Source of the DNA: Moryella indoligenes
GTDB lineage: Bacteria > Bacillota > Clostridia > Lachnospirales > Lachnospiraceae
NCBI RefSeq assembly: GCF_030812885.1
Contig: NZ_JAUSTO010000027.1
Location: forward strand, 1 to 12,204
Direction of reading: 5' to 3'
Length of the DNA: 12,204 bases
This document shows positions 1 through 6,656 of the stretch, piece after piece. A program made the position numbers and the translations under genes. Within the stretch, counting starts at the first letter, position 1. The number at the start of each line of letters is the position of its first letter. The notes beneath the pieces are model-generated. The model was not told the DNA's origin and did no database searches. It was given only the letters and a program-made list of their open reading frames with translations.

Positions 1-18
1 CTGTCTGTTAGTTGCCAC
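1..18 (-). CDS. 5' end of a leftward gene running off the window (six codons)
   Basis: On the minus strand a GTG codon (18-16) opens a frame reading (M)ATNRQ to the window edge. It is preceded by AAGGAGG (33-27), a near-perfect Shine-Dalgarno sequence with 8 nt to the GTG. A promoter-like sequence and an inverted repeat lie just upstream. Nothing can be said about function from six residues. The call rests only on the ribosome binding site, the spacing and the promoter-like DNA. Confidence 0.4.
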
Positions 19-30
19 CGTAAACGCCTC

Positions 31-69
31 CTTATTCTCTTAAATTATAATGAAATCCTTGAGAATAAG
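31..69. repeat. Perfect 9-bp inverted repeat around the -10 region (candidate operator)
   Basis: CTTATTCTC at 31-39 and its exact complement GAGAATAAG at 61-69 are separated by 21 nt. The right arm lies between the -35 and -10 boxes of the leftward promoter. The left arm overlaps the likely +1 region and touches the Shine-Dalgarno of the edge gene. This layout fits a repressor operator better than a transcribed hairpin, because most of it is upstream of the expected start of transcription. No binding protein is identified. Confidence 0.35.
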
Positions 70-76
70 ATGTCAA
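44..76 (-). promoter_or_regulatory. Candidate promoter of the leftward gene at the window edge
   Basis: Read on the minus strand there is a consensus -35 TTGACA (76-71). It is followed after 18 nt by CATTAT, or after 21 nt by a perfect TATAAT (49-44). The Shine-Dalgarno and GTG start of the edge gene follow about 10 and 25 nt further on. The 18-nt spacing is more usual, but the perfect -10 sits at the longer spacing, so the exact -10 is uncertain. The DNA lies just beyond the truncated end of the IS30 transposase. Confidence 0.4.
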
Positions 77-82
77 CTTTAT

Positions 83-1014
83 TTATACAGCATCAAACAT
101 CCGGGTACGCCGGTTCCCGTTGGCATCGAATTCGATGCTCCTGGGATCAGAGAACTCACTGCCGTTATCCGCCAGGATCACAGGGAACAGTTCAATAAAT
201 GTGTTAGAGCCCAGTTCCGGGTACAGCCGGTTGAAGATATCGGTTACTGACGCTGGACTACCGGGGTATCCGGGTGGAAGGCCATAAAAGTCTTGAAATC
301 GTTCAGTGTGCGGCCTTCACGGCACTTTGGATCGACTTTGATGGTATCAGGTTTTTTGCGGCGCGGGCGCATTCTTACCTTGCGTGGCATGTCAATGTTG
401 CGTGCGGAGAAGAGATTAGCGTCCATGTATGTGTAAAGTGTCCGTTCGCTGACCATGCGTTCTGCCTTGTGATTCAGACAGATGTGGTGCAGCGACTGCC
501 CCTTCAGGAGCAGGGGAGAAATGATATCGTCCAGACGCTTGCGCTCTTTGTCTGAAAGAGCGATTCCCTGTCGGGCCTCTGAGAGCACCTCAGAGTATCC
601 CGAGTGGGCCTTTGCACCATCGTAGAACCGTTTTTCGAGCGTGCAGAACCGCTGTTGTCTGCATCCATTACAGACATACGGCGGCTTTGCAAGCTTCTGA
701 CATTCTTCCTTCTGATAGAGGAGGCAGGAAGCCGTGCACTTACCACAGAGCGAACAGTAACGGGCGCGTTTCTTCTCCGAAGGACAGTTCTTGCAGACAC
801 CTGAAAGCTGGCATTTCCTGCGGTTAAGACAGTCATTGAACGGTCTGCCATAAGCTCCAGTGTTCCTAAACGCTAGGTGGGAGCGGACATTCTTGAAGAC
901 AGTAGCACAGTCCTTGCCAATAGTCTCACCAATAGCCTTGAATGATTTACCATCCCTGAGACCAGCCTCTATCGAGAATCGATCATTGAGGGTAAGCTGC
1001 TTATATTTAGCCAT
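83..1014 (-). pseudogene. Inactivated IS30-family transposase (internal deletion, frameshift, lost C-terminus)
   Basis: The first segment (1014-244, 256 aa) starts at MAKYKQLTLNDRF, where AGGAGG precedes the ATG by a few nt. A longer in-frame start at 1161 lacks this signal. Visible parts are an N-terminal helix-turn-helix (FKAIGETIGKD), a Cys-rich putative zinc region (about residues 60-125), and the linker up to HPDTPVVQ. Known relatives continue with an MD(S/T)VEG motif carrying the first catalytic Asp. Here that stretch, roughly 40 residues, is missing and the frame hits TAA at 246-244. Homology resumes in another frame (253-83) with ASVTDIFNRLYPELG, then LADNGSEFSDP (second Asp) and EFDANGNRRTRMF, and stops at about position 95. 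The C-terminal part with the catalytic Glu is absent. The protein cannot be an active DDE transposase. Confidence 0.9.
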
Positions 1015-1076
1015 AGACCCTCCTGTTTTAGCCGGAGCGACAGGTGGTGGACCAATAACTCTATTGTAGTACTTTT

Positions 1077-1144
1077 CAGAAGAATTAACTTCCATTCTTT
1101 TATTCGGAAAGATTAACTTCCACCTTTCAGAATTTGAGGTGGAA
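1077..1144. repeat. Repeats upstream of the IS30 transposase (probable element end)
   Basis: Two direct copies sharing an 11-bp core, ATTAACTTCCA, lie 28 bp apart (about 1077-1101 and 1105-1129). The second copy overlaps a perfect 8-bp inverted repeat: TTCCACCT at 1118-1125 and AGGTGGAA at 1137-1144, with an 11-nt loop. The position, 60-130 bp upstream of the transposase start, fits the transposase-binding end of the element. The exact outer boundary of the IS is not visible because its other end is lost. Confidence 0.4.
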
Positions 1145-1161
1145 CTTCGGATAGCAATCAA

Positions 1162-1342
1162 CGCCCCTTAAACATAGAGACAAATGTTGTATATTAAAGC
1201 TGAAAAGCGTGCTAATAAGCACATCAATCTTTGAAAACTTATGTAATAATAATTGCCATAGGTAAGCAAAACAGCCGAGATTTGTGAAAAATGCCATAGC
1301 TGACCGACCTCAAGCAATAAATATAAGAACTAAGAGAGGTAA
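1162..1342. other. Leader region between the IS30 remnant and the catabolic operon
   Basis: No ORF is supported here. The region is AT-rich and must hold any promoter of the rightward operon unless transcription enters from the IS. I see only weak -10 candidates, such as TATATT in the stretch near 1190. There is a small perfect hairpin (GTGCT at 1209-1213, tetraloop, AGCAC at 1218-1222) and an 8-bp direct repeat TGCCATAG (1254-1261 and 1292-1299). None is strong enough to name as a regulatory site. Confidence 0.3.
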
Positions 1343-2461
1343 ATGATGAGACAGGATTATGAGAAAATCTTAGCTAAATGCTTTGAAAAAGTAAACCACA
1401 TGAATGACAGGCTGGACGGATTTCCGCACATCACCAGAAAATCAGCATGGCTCACCAACCGGGATGGGCACTGGACAGGCGGCTTCTGGATAGGGTTGCT
1501 TTGGCTGGAGCGGATAATGGTCTCAGACAGCGGTATGGATGAAATGATAAAGAGTTGGGCAATGAAGCTCAGATGCCGCATGGATGATACGAGCACTCAT
1601 GATCAGGGCTTTATATTTGGGCCAAGCTGCGTGCTCGGGTACAGAGTAACCGGAGATGAAGCATATCTCCCGCTTATCCACGCTGGAGCTGAGAACCTTA
1701 TAAAGCAGTACATACCTGCGAGCGGACTCATCCGAGCATGGGGTGAATACGGATATGCCGGAATATCCATTGTTGACACGATTATGAATATCCCCTTGTT
1801 GTGGATATCCGGCGAGCTGCTGGATGACCCAACTCGGAAAGAACTGTGCCTAAGTGTCGGACGCCGCATTCAAAAATATGCAGTTAGAGAGGACTACTCC
1901 ACTTATCATGTTGTCCGTTGGGATAAAAATTATATCATTTACGGCGATACTCATCAAGGTTTTTCAGCAGATTCATGCTGGAGCCGCGGACAAGCTTGGG
2001 CTCTGTACGGCTTTTCAAACATGTACCGCTATACGGGCGAAACCGAGTTTCTGGAAGAAGCAATAAAAATCGCCGACTACTACTGGGAGCATCTGAACGA
2101 CGATCTGATGCCGGCATGGGATTTCAATTTCCGTAATGACAGCAGCCAGCCGATAGACGCAGCAGCCTCCTCGATAGCCTGCGCCGGCATGGCACTAATC
2201 TCTGAGATGTGTCGCGTACGTAAAGACACCAAAGCGGCAAATCTCTGGGGTAAGCGTGCCGACAGGATTATTGCCGCTGAAACCAATATCTGTCTTTTTG
2301 ACGACATGGACAAGTATGGAATAATACGCCATGCGACTGTCGATTTTCCACGTAAATCAGGCGTTGACGAATCAGCAATGTACGGCGACTACTATTTTGC
2401 CGAAGCGCTTTACCGTAGAATCAACATAGATACACCGAAGGTAACGTCGCTACTGTACTGA
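1343..2461 (+). CDS. Glycoside hydrolase family 88, unsaturated glucuronyl hydrolase
   Basis: This is a 372-aa (alpha/alpha)6-barrel enzyme. The family hydrates the C4-C5 double bond of delta-4,5-unsaturated uronic acids at the non-reducing end, releasing 4-deoxy-5-keto-uronate from lyase products of hyaluronan, chondroitin, heparin or gellan. Landmarks are GGFWIGLLWL (46-55), HDQGF (86-90), SIVDTIMNIPLLW (142-154), HQGFSADSCWSRGQAWALYGF (from 204) and GDYYFAEAL near the end. D87 and D145 line up with the two catalytic Asp residues (D88 and D149) of the Bacillus enzyme, which separates GH88 from GH105. Length is normal and there is no signal peptide, so it should be cytosolic. Two adjacent ATGs exist; AGAGAGG (1333-1339) is better spaced for the second (1346). 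It is the first gene of the operon. No polysaccharide lyase or PTS sits beside it, which is unusual for a GH88. Confidence 0.92.
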   Translation: MMRQDYEKILAKCFEKVNHMNDRLDGFPHITRKSAWLTNRDGHWTGGFWIGLLWLERIMVSDSGMDEMIKSWAMKLRCRMDDTSTHDQGFIFGPSCVLGYRVTGDEAYLPLIHAGAENLIKQYIPASGLIRAWGEYGYAGISIVDTIMNIPLLWISGELLDDPTRKELCLSVGRRIQKYAVREDYSTYHVVRWDKNYIIYGDTHQGFSADSCWSRGQAWALYGFSNMYRYTGETEFLEEAIKIADYYWEHLNDDLMPAWDFNFRNDSSQPIDAAASSIACAGMALISEMCRVRKDTKAANLWGKRADRIIAAETNICLFDDMDKYGIIRHATVDFPRKSGVDESAMYGDYYFAEALYRRINIDTPKVTSLLY

Positions 2462-2486
2462 TAAATATATTAAGGAGGATACCCCC

Positions 2487-3677
2487 ATGCTGGAAGGAAT
2501 CAAAGTTCTGAGTTTCACGCACTATCTTCAAGGCCCATCCGCTGCGCAAGCGCTAGCAGATCTCGGAGCGGATGTAGTAAAAATTGAAGCCTGCAAAGGC
2601 GCTTATGAGCGCGGCTGGTCCGGATGCAACACATACAAAAACGGAGTCAGCGTGTTTTATCTCATGGCAAACCGCAATCAGCGCGATTTAGCGATTGACC
2701 TCAAGACTGAGGAAGGCCGCGAGACTATATATGCGCTCATAAAGGACAAGGGTTATGATGTTATAATTGAGAATTTTCGTCCCGGTGTTATGGACAAGCT
2801 TGGTTTGGGATATGAAAAGCTCAAGGAAATAACCCCCCGCATAGTATACTGCTCCTGCACGGGCTATGGTTCGCTCGGCCCTAAAGCCAAGAAGCCTGGA
2901 CAGGACTTATTGCTTCAAGGTATGAGTGGCCTTGCCGCACTGACCGGGCCAGGAGACCACCCGCCCATGCCTGCAGGCACGTCGCTCGTCGATCAACATG
3001 GCGCTATACTCGCCGCTCTAGGTATCGTCTCGGCGGTATACGATCGCGACAGATCAGGTATCGGGCACAAGGTTGATGCAAGTCTGCTTGGCTCTGCACT
3101 TGACCTTCAGATTGAGCCGCTCAACTATTTTATGAACGGCGGAGAGTTGACCGAGCGCACCGATACCGGTCTGTCAACGCGCTTTCATCAGTCACCATAC
3201 GGTGTTTATGAAACAGCTGACTCCTGCATAACGCTCTCTCTTAACCCTTTTGAGAAATTGGAAAAAGCTTTTACTCCGGGTTCTCTTGCACACTTCACCG
3301 CAAGGGATCAAATGGAGAATCGCATCGAGTTTGATAAGGTCGTCTGTGCTGAGATTAAAAAGCGTACAACGGCGGAGTGGATTGAGATATTCGAGTCGCT
3401 TGGCATGTGGTACGAAAAAGTAAATGAGTACGAAGATGTTGTCAACGATGAACAAGTCATATTTAACGAAACTTTCATAACAATGAACCACCCCGTTGCT
3501 GGAGAGGTTAAGGTTCTCGGCCATGCAAACCGCTATGACGGCAAGCCACTGCCGCTGCGCAGGCTGCCGCCGGATCTTGGGGAGAATACTCTGGAGCTGC
3601 TCAGAGAGTGTGGCTATTCGGAGGAGAAGATAGCGTATATGCTCAAATCAGGTAAAGCTGTAGCAAAGGTTGAATAA
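2487..3677 (+). CDS. Class III CoA-transferase (CaiB/BaiF/Frc family)
   Basis: A 396-aa protein of the usual family length. Members move CoA from one acyl-CoA to a free carboxylate, for example formyl/oxalate, succinate/benzylsuccinate or gamma-butyrobetaine/carnitine. They form interlocked dimers and use one Asp to make acyl-anhydride and aspartyl-CoA intermediates. Seen here: GADVVKIE (27-34), NRNQRDLAIDLKTEEGR (62-78), ENFRPGVMDKLGLGYE (95-110), TSLVDQHGAILAALGI (165-180) and the C-terminal DLGENTLELL signature. D169 falls at the same position as the catalytic Asp169 of formyl-CoA transferase. AAGGAGG (2472-2478) lies 8 nt before the ATG, and the gene follows the GH88 gene by 25 nt, so co-transcription is likely. 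The acid substrate cannot be read from sequence. Pairing with a crotonase later in the operon recalls caiB/caiD. Confidence 0.9.
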   Translation: MLEGIKVLSFTHYLQGPSAAQALADLGADVVKIEACKGAYERGWSGCNTYKNGVSVFYLMANRNQRDLAIDLKTEEGRETIYALIKDKGYDVIIENFRPGVMDKLGLGYEKLKEITPRIVYCSCTGYGSLGPKAKKPGQDLLLQGMSGLAALTGPGDHPPMPAGTSLVDQHGAILAALGIVSAVYDRDRSGIGHKVDASLLGSALDLQIEPLNYFMNGGELTERTDTGLSTRFHQSPYGVYETADSCITLSLNPFEKLEKAFTPGSLAHFTARDQMENRIEFDKVVCAEIKKRTTAEWIEIFESLGMWYEKVNEYEDVVNDEQVIFNETFITMNHPVAGEVKVLGHANRYDGKPLPLRRLPPDLGENTLELLRECGYSEEKIAYMLKSGKAVAKVE

Positions 3678-3723
3678 TTCTTTACTCAGCTAAAAAATTA
3701 TATTCTAATAAGAAGGGGAAAAA

Positions 3724-4773
3724 ATGAGAAAACTCACAGCAATTATTCCTTGCGTTGCTACGATTGTCTGCCTGCTTGTCGGCTGCGGCTCGGGCAACAC
3801 TGCACCCACAGCATCTGTAGCACAGGACGGCGGCACGGCTGGAAGTATCGTAGCATCTTCCACAGACGTTCTCACTTTCAAGCTTGGCATGGTAGACCCC
3901 GACGGCAGCAACTTTCACAAAGGCGCTCTTGCAATTGCCGAGGAAGTTGAGAAAGCAACCAAAGGCCGCATAAAGATTAAGGTCTTCGCAGGTGGCCAAC
4001 TTGGAAACGAGAGAGACATGTATGAGGGCGCGCAGCTAGGCACCATTGACATGTTTACTGCTTCCAACGCCGTTCTCACCTCTTTCATTCCCGAGATGAC
4101 CGTTCTCGACCAGCCTTTCCTTTTCAACGATGCTGATGAGGCTCACCGCGTTATTGACGGTCAGGTCGGACAGCTCATCGCTGAGAAGACTGCCGCTCAG
4201 AGCATTCACACTGTCGGCTGGATGGACGTCGGTTTCAGAAATGTTTTTTCTACTCGTCCCGTAAAAACCATCGAGGACTTCAAAGGCCTGAAGATCCGTA
4301 CCATGGAAAATGACCTGCATATTGCTGCATTCAATGCACTCGGAGCTATCGCTACTCCGATGGCCTCCGGCGAAGTCTTTACTGCTCTCCAGCAAGGTGC
4401 TATTGAAGCCGCTGAGAACGCTGTTGCGAACCTTGTTGCGAACCGTTACTATGAGGTTACCAAGAATGTTACCATGACTAACCACGTATTTGGATTTATG
4501 GGCGTGTTCATGTCGGACAAAGCGTATAACTCCATCCCGGCTGATCTTTTGGACGCTTTCATGTCAGGTATCAAGGCAGGTGCTGACCGTCAGCGCCAGT
4601 ACCTCGTTGAGGCCAATGAAAGTGCACGCGAAGAGCTTGTTAAGCTCGGCGTCAACTTCTACGAGATTCCTATAGATGAGCTGCATGCGGTCGTTGATCC
4701 CGCAATGGAGCAGTTCTCCGACAGAATTGATCCCGATTGGGCTGCCGCAATCGAAGCTGATAAGGCAGACTGA
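3724..4773 (+). CDS. dctP: TRAP transporter solute-binding lipoprotein, DctP family
   Basis: A 349-aa extracytoplasmic receptor that captures an organic acid and delivers it to the DctQM permease. The N-terminus is a lipoprotein signal: charged MRK, a hydrophobic stretch, and a lipobox LVGC with Cys21 as the likely lipidated residue. A Ser/Thr/Gly/Ala-rich linker follows to about residue 48. The mature part has DctP landmarks: FKLGMVDPDGSNFHKGA, GQLGNERDMYEGAQLGTIDM (91-110), GWMDVGFRNVFSTRPV (165-180), GLKIRTMEN (188-196) and LQQGAIEAAENAV. Arg192 in GLKIRTMEN matches the conserved Arg that salt-bridges the ligand carboxylate in this family. Together with the GH88 and CoA-transferase neighbours this points to a carboxylate or uronate-type ligand. 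AGAAGGGG (3711-3718) precedes the ATG by 5 nt. A strong palindrome follows the stop. Confidence 0.95.
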   Translation: MRKLTAIIPCVATIVCLLVGCGSGNTAPTASVAQDGGTAGSIVASSTDVLTFKLGMVDPDGSNFHKGALAIAEEVEKATKGRIKIKVFAGGQLGNERDMYEGAQLGTIDMFTASNAVLTSFIPEMTVLDQPFLFNDADEAHRVIDGQVGQLIAEKTAAQSIHTVGWMDVGFRNVFSTRPVKTIEDFKGLKIRTMENDLHIAAFNALGAIATPMASGEVFTALQQGAIEAAENAVANLVANRYYEVTKNVTMTNHVFGFMGVFMSDKAYNSIPADLLDAFMSGIKAGADRQRQYLVEANESAREELVKLGVNFYEIPIDELHAVVDPAMEQFSDRIDPDWAAAIEADKAD

Positions 4774-4790
4774 TTAAATTGCACTTTTGA

Positions 4791-4820
4791 AGACACGGCC
4801 GGATTAATCCGGCCGTGTCT
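4791..4820. terminator. Perfect 30-nt palindrome between dctP and dctQ (intercistronic hairpin)
   Basis: AGACACGGCCGGATT at 4791-4805 is followed directly by its exact reverse complement at 4806-4820. The RNA would fold into a GC-rich stem of about 12-13 bp with a small loop. No U-run follows, only ATAAAAGAAGG, which is the ribosome binding site of the next gene, so it is not a classical intrinsic terminator. At this place, after the receptor and before the membrane subunits, it more likely acts as an RNA-stability or partial-attenuation element that yields more receptor than permease. That role is inferred from position. Confidence 0.6.
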
Positions 4821-4838
4821 ATAAAAGAAGGGGGCCGT

Positions 4839-5348
4839 ATGAAAAAAATATTTTCTAAACTTCAGAAAATTGAAGATTTTATACTTTTCCTGGCATTTGT
4901 GATAATGATACTGGGATCATTCGCTCAGGTAGTAAACAGAAACATATTTAAGCTAGGCATAAGCTGGCTGGAGGAAATATCCCGTTACTCTTTGGTCTAT
5001 ATGGCACTCTTTGCAACGGAGGCTGGTCTGCGTGACAACTCCCAGATATCTCTTACAACCCTGACCGAAAGGCTCGGCAGTACGGCAAAAGCCATATGCC
5101 ACATAATTTCCAAACTCGTTATTATCGCATTCTCAGCAGTCTGTTTTTATTTTTCCTTCAGCATCATTCAAACTCAGATAATGTCCGGTCAGGTTTCATC
5201 CGGACTGCATATCCCTATGTGGATACCTTATTCTGCACTTCCCTTAAGTTTTGGAATCATCATTATGGTTCAGTCTATTACGTTTGTGCTTTCGTTCTTT
5301 ACCGGCAAGTGTGATGATATAATTGATAAAAAGGAGGCATCAGAATGA
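4839..5348 (+). CDS. dctQ: TRAP transporter small permease subunit, DctQ family
   Basis: A 169-aa four-helix membrane protein that pairs with DctM and contacts the loaded receptor. Hydrophobic segments lie at about residues 12-33, 42-62, 82-106 and 120-145. QVVNRNIF followed by WLEEISRYSLVYMALFATEAGLRDNSQI is the typical DctQ core. The ATG at 4839 is chosen because AGAAGGGGG (4826-4834) precedes it by 4 nt. An in-frame GTG at 4815 would lie inside the palindrome and has no ribosome binding site. The stop codon overlaps the start of the next gene (ATGA at 5345-5348), so the two permease genes are translationally coupled. Confidence 0.93.
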   Translation: MKKIFSKLQKIEDFILFLAFVIMILGSFAQVVNRNIFKLGISWLEEISRYSLVYMALFATEAGLRDNSQISLTTLTERLGSTAKAICHIISKLVIIAFSAVCFYFSFSIIQTQIMSGQVSSGLHIPMWIPYSALPLSFGIIIMVQSITFVLSFFTGKCDDIIDKKEASE

Positions 5349-6610
5349 CAGGATACGTGCTCTTTTTGTCTATGATAATAATGCTCCTTATAGGAGTGCC
5401 AATTTCCATCACACTCGGCGCAGCAACGCTGGCAGCGCTGCTTACGCTTGATGTGCCACTTGCGGTTATCCCACAACGCCTATTCGCTGCACTGGACGCA
5501 TCCTCCATTATAGCAATACCATTCTTTGTCCTTGCTGGCAACTTCATGTGCGAGGGTGGAATCTCTCGTCGGCTTGTTGACTTCTGCAACAGTATTATAG
5601 GGAACATACGCGGTGGCATGGCTTATGCGATGATTCTAGCCTGCGCATTCTTTGCGGCGCTTTCTGGTTCTGCGCCAGCAACGGTGCTTGCAATCGGTGG
5701 GATGCTTTATTCCGACATGATACGAATCGGCTATCCCGCCAGCCGCTCTGCCGGTCTCTTGGCAGTGGCGGGCGGTTTGGGTCCCATTATTCCTCCGTCT
5801 ATAGTTATGGTCGTATACTGCACAATTACAAACAGTTCCGTGGGCAACATGTTCAAGGCTGGTACCGTCGCTGGCGTCGTTATAGCACTGGTGCTGTTCT
5901 CGCTCTGCGGTTTCTATGCAAAAAAAGAGAGCTGGCCACGTAATACTGTGAAGCACTCCGTTAAAGCGATATGCATAAACTTTTTACACGCTTTTCCAGC
6001 ACTTCTTTTACCCTTCATAATTCTCGGAGGTATATATTCCGGACTCATGACCCCAACGGAATCAGCATCCGTGGCCGTCGTATATTCTTATATAGTAGGC
6101 AGATTTGTTTATAAAGAGATCAATGTCAAAAGTGTTTATCGCATCATACTTGACTCCGGCAAGAGCAGTGCTATAGTTCTGTTCATCATTGCAACCTCTT
6201 CCGCATTCTCATGGTTGTTCACGTTCTCTGGACTTTCCAACCAGATCGTTGATGCAATTGTTGCGATGAATCTTGCGCCGTGGCTGTTCTGCCTTGTCGT
6301 TGCGATAATCCTGTTATTTTTTGGCACATTCCTTGAGGGCATTTCGATATGTGTACTGCTTGTCCCTGTCCTTTGGCCTATCGCGCAGAGCCTCGGTATA
6401 AACGCAATTCACTTTGGCATTATCGTCTGCGTCGGCATTGTTATAGGTAATATGACCCCGCCCGTCGCAGTCAACCTCTTTGCTTCAGCATCGGTTTCCA
6501 AACTATCGATAAAGGAGATTACAAAGGGCGAATTACCGTTCTTTCTCGGCTTCGTTGCTGTGTACTTCCTCCTTGTTCTCGTCCCTGGGATCAGCACGCT
6601 ACTTTTGTAA
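5345..6610 (+). CDS. dctM: TRAP transporter large permease subunit, DctM family
   Basis: A 421-aa protein, the ion-coupled transport subunit of the TRAP system in the cytoplasmic membrane. It is almost wholly hydrophobic, with about a dozen transmembrane segments. Family signatures seen: SGSAPATVLAIGGMLYSDM (107-125), GGLGPIIPPSIVMVVY (143-158), GIYSGLMTPTESASVAVVYS (229-248) and FLEGISICVLLVPVLWPI (329-346), then NMTPPVAVNLF (369-379). The two TPxE/TPPV-type motifs sit in the helix-hairpin regions that in this family bind Na+ and substrate. AAGGAGG (5331-5337) lies inside the end of dctQ. Length and ends are normal, and nothing suggests damage. Confidence 0.95.
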   Translation: MTGYVLFLSMIIMLLIGVPISITLGAATLAALLTLDVPLAVIPQRLFAALDASSIIAIPFFVLAGNFMCEGGISRRLVDFCNSIIGNIRGGMAYAMILACAFFAALSGSAPATVLAIGGMLYSDMIRIGYPASRSAGLLAVAGGLGPIIPPSIVMVVYCTITNSSVGNMFKAGTVAGVVIALVLFSLCGFYAKKESWPRNTVKHSVKAICINFLHAFPALLLPFIILGGIYSGLMTPTESASVAVVYSYIVGRFVYKEINVKSVYRIILDSGKSSAIVLFIIATSSAFSWLFTFSGLSNQIVDAIVAMNLAPWLFCLVVAIILLFFGTFLEGISICVLLVPVLWPIAQSLGINAIHFGIIVCVGIVIGNMTPPVAVNLFASASVSKLSIKEITKGELPFFLGFVAVYFLLVLVPGISTLLL

Positions 6611-6656
6611 AAGCTGACAGTAATTTAAATTATCATATATAAAAGGAGACATAATT

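Noticed and set aside
1015..1161. N-terminal extension of the IS30 transposase frame to 1161
   Set aside because: The extension translates terminal-repeat DNA and is not protein-like, while the ATG at 1014 has AGGAGG just upstream and begins at the known family N-terminus.
1209..1222. Small hairpin GTGCT-AATA-AGCAC before the operon
   Set aside because: A 5-bp stem is common by chance; no T-run and no riboswitch-like structure surrounds it.
4815..4838. Upstream GTG start that would lengthen dctQ by eight residues
   Set aside because: It lies inside the palindrome, has no ribosome binding site, and the added residues are not typical of DctQ; the ATG at 4839 has a clear AGAAGGGGG in front.
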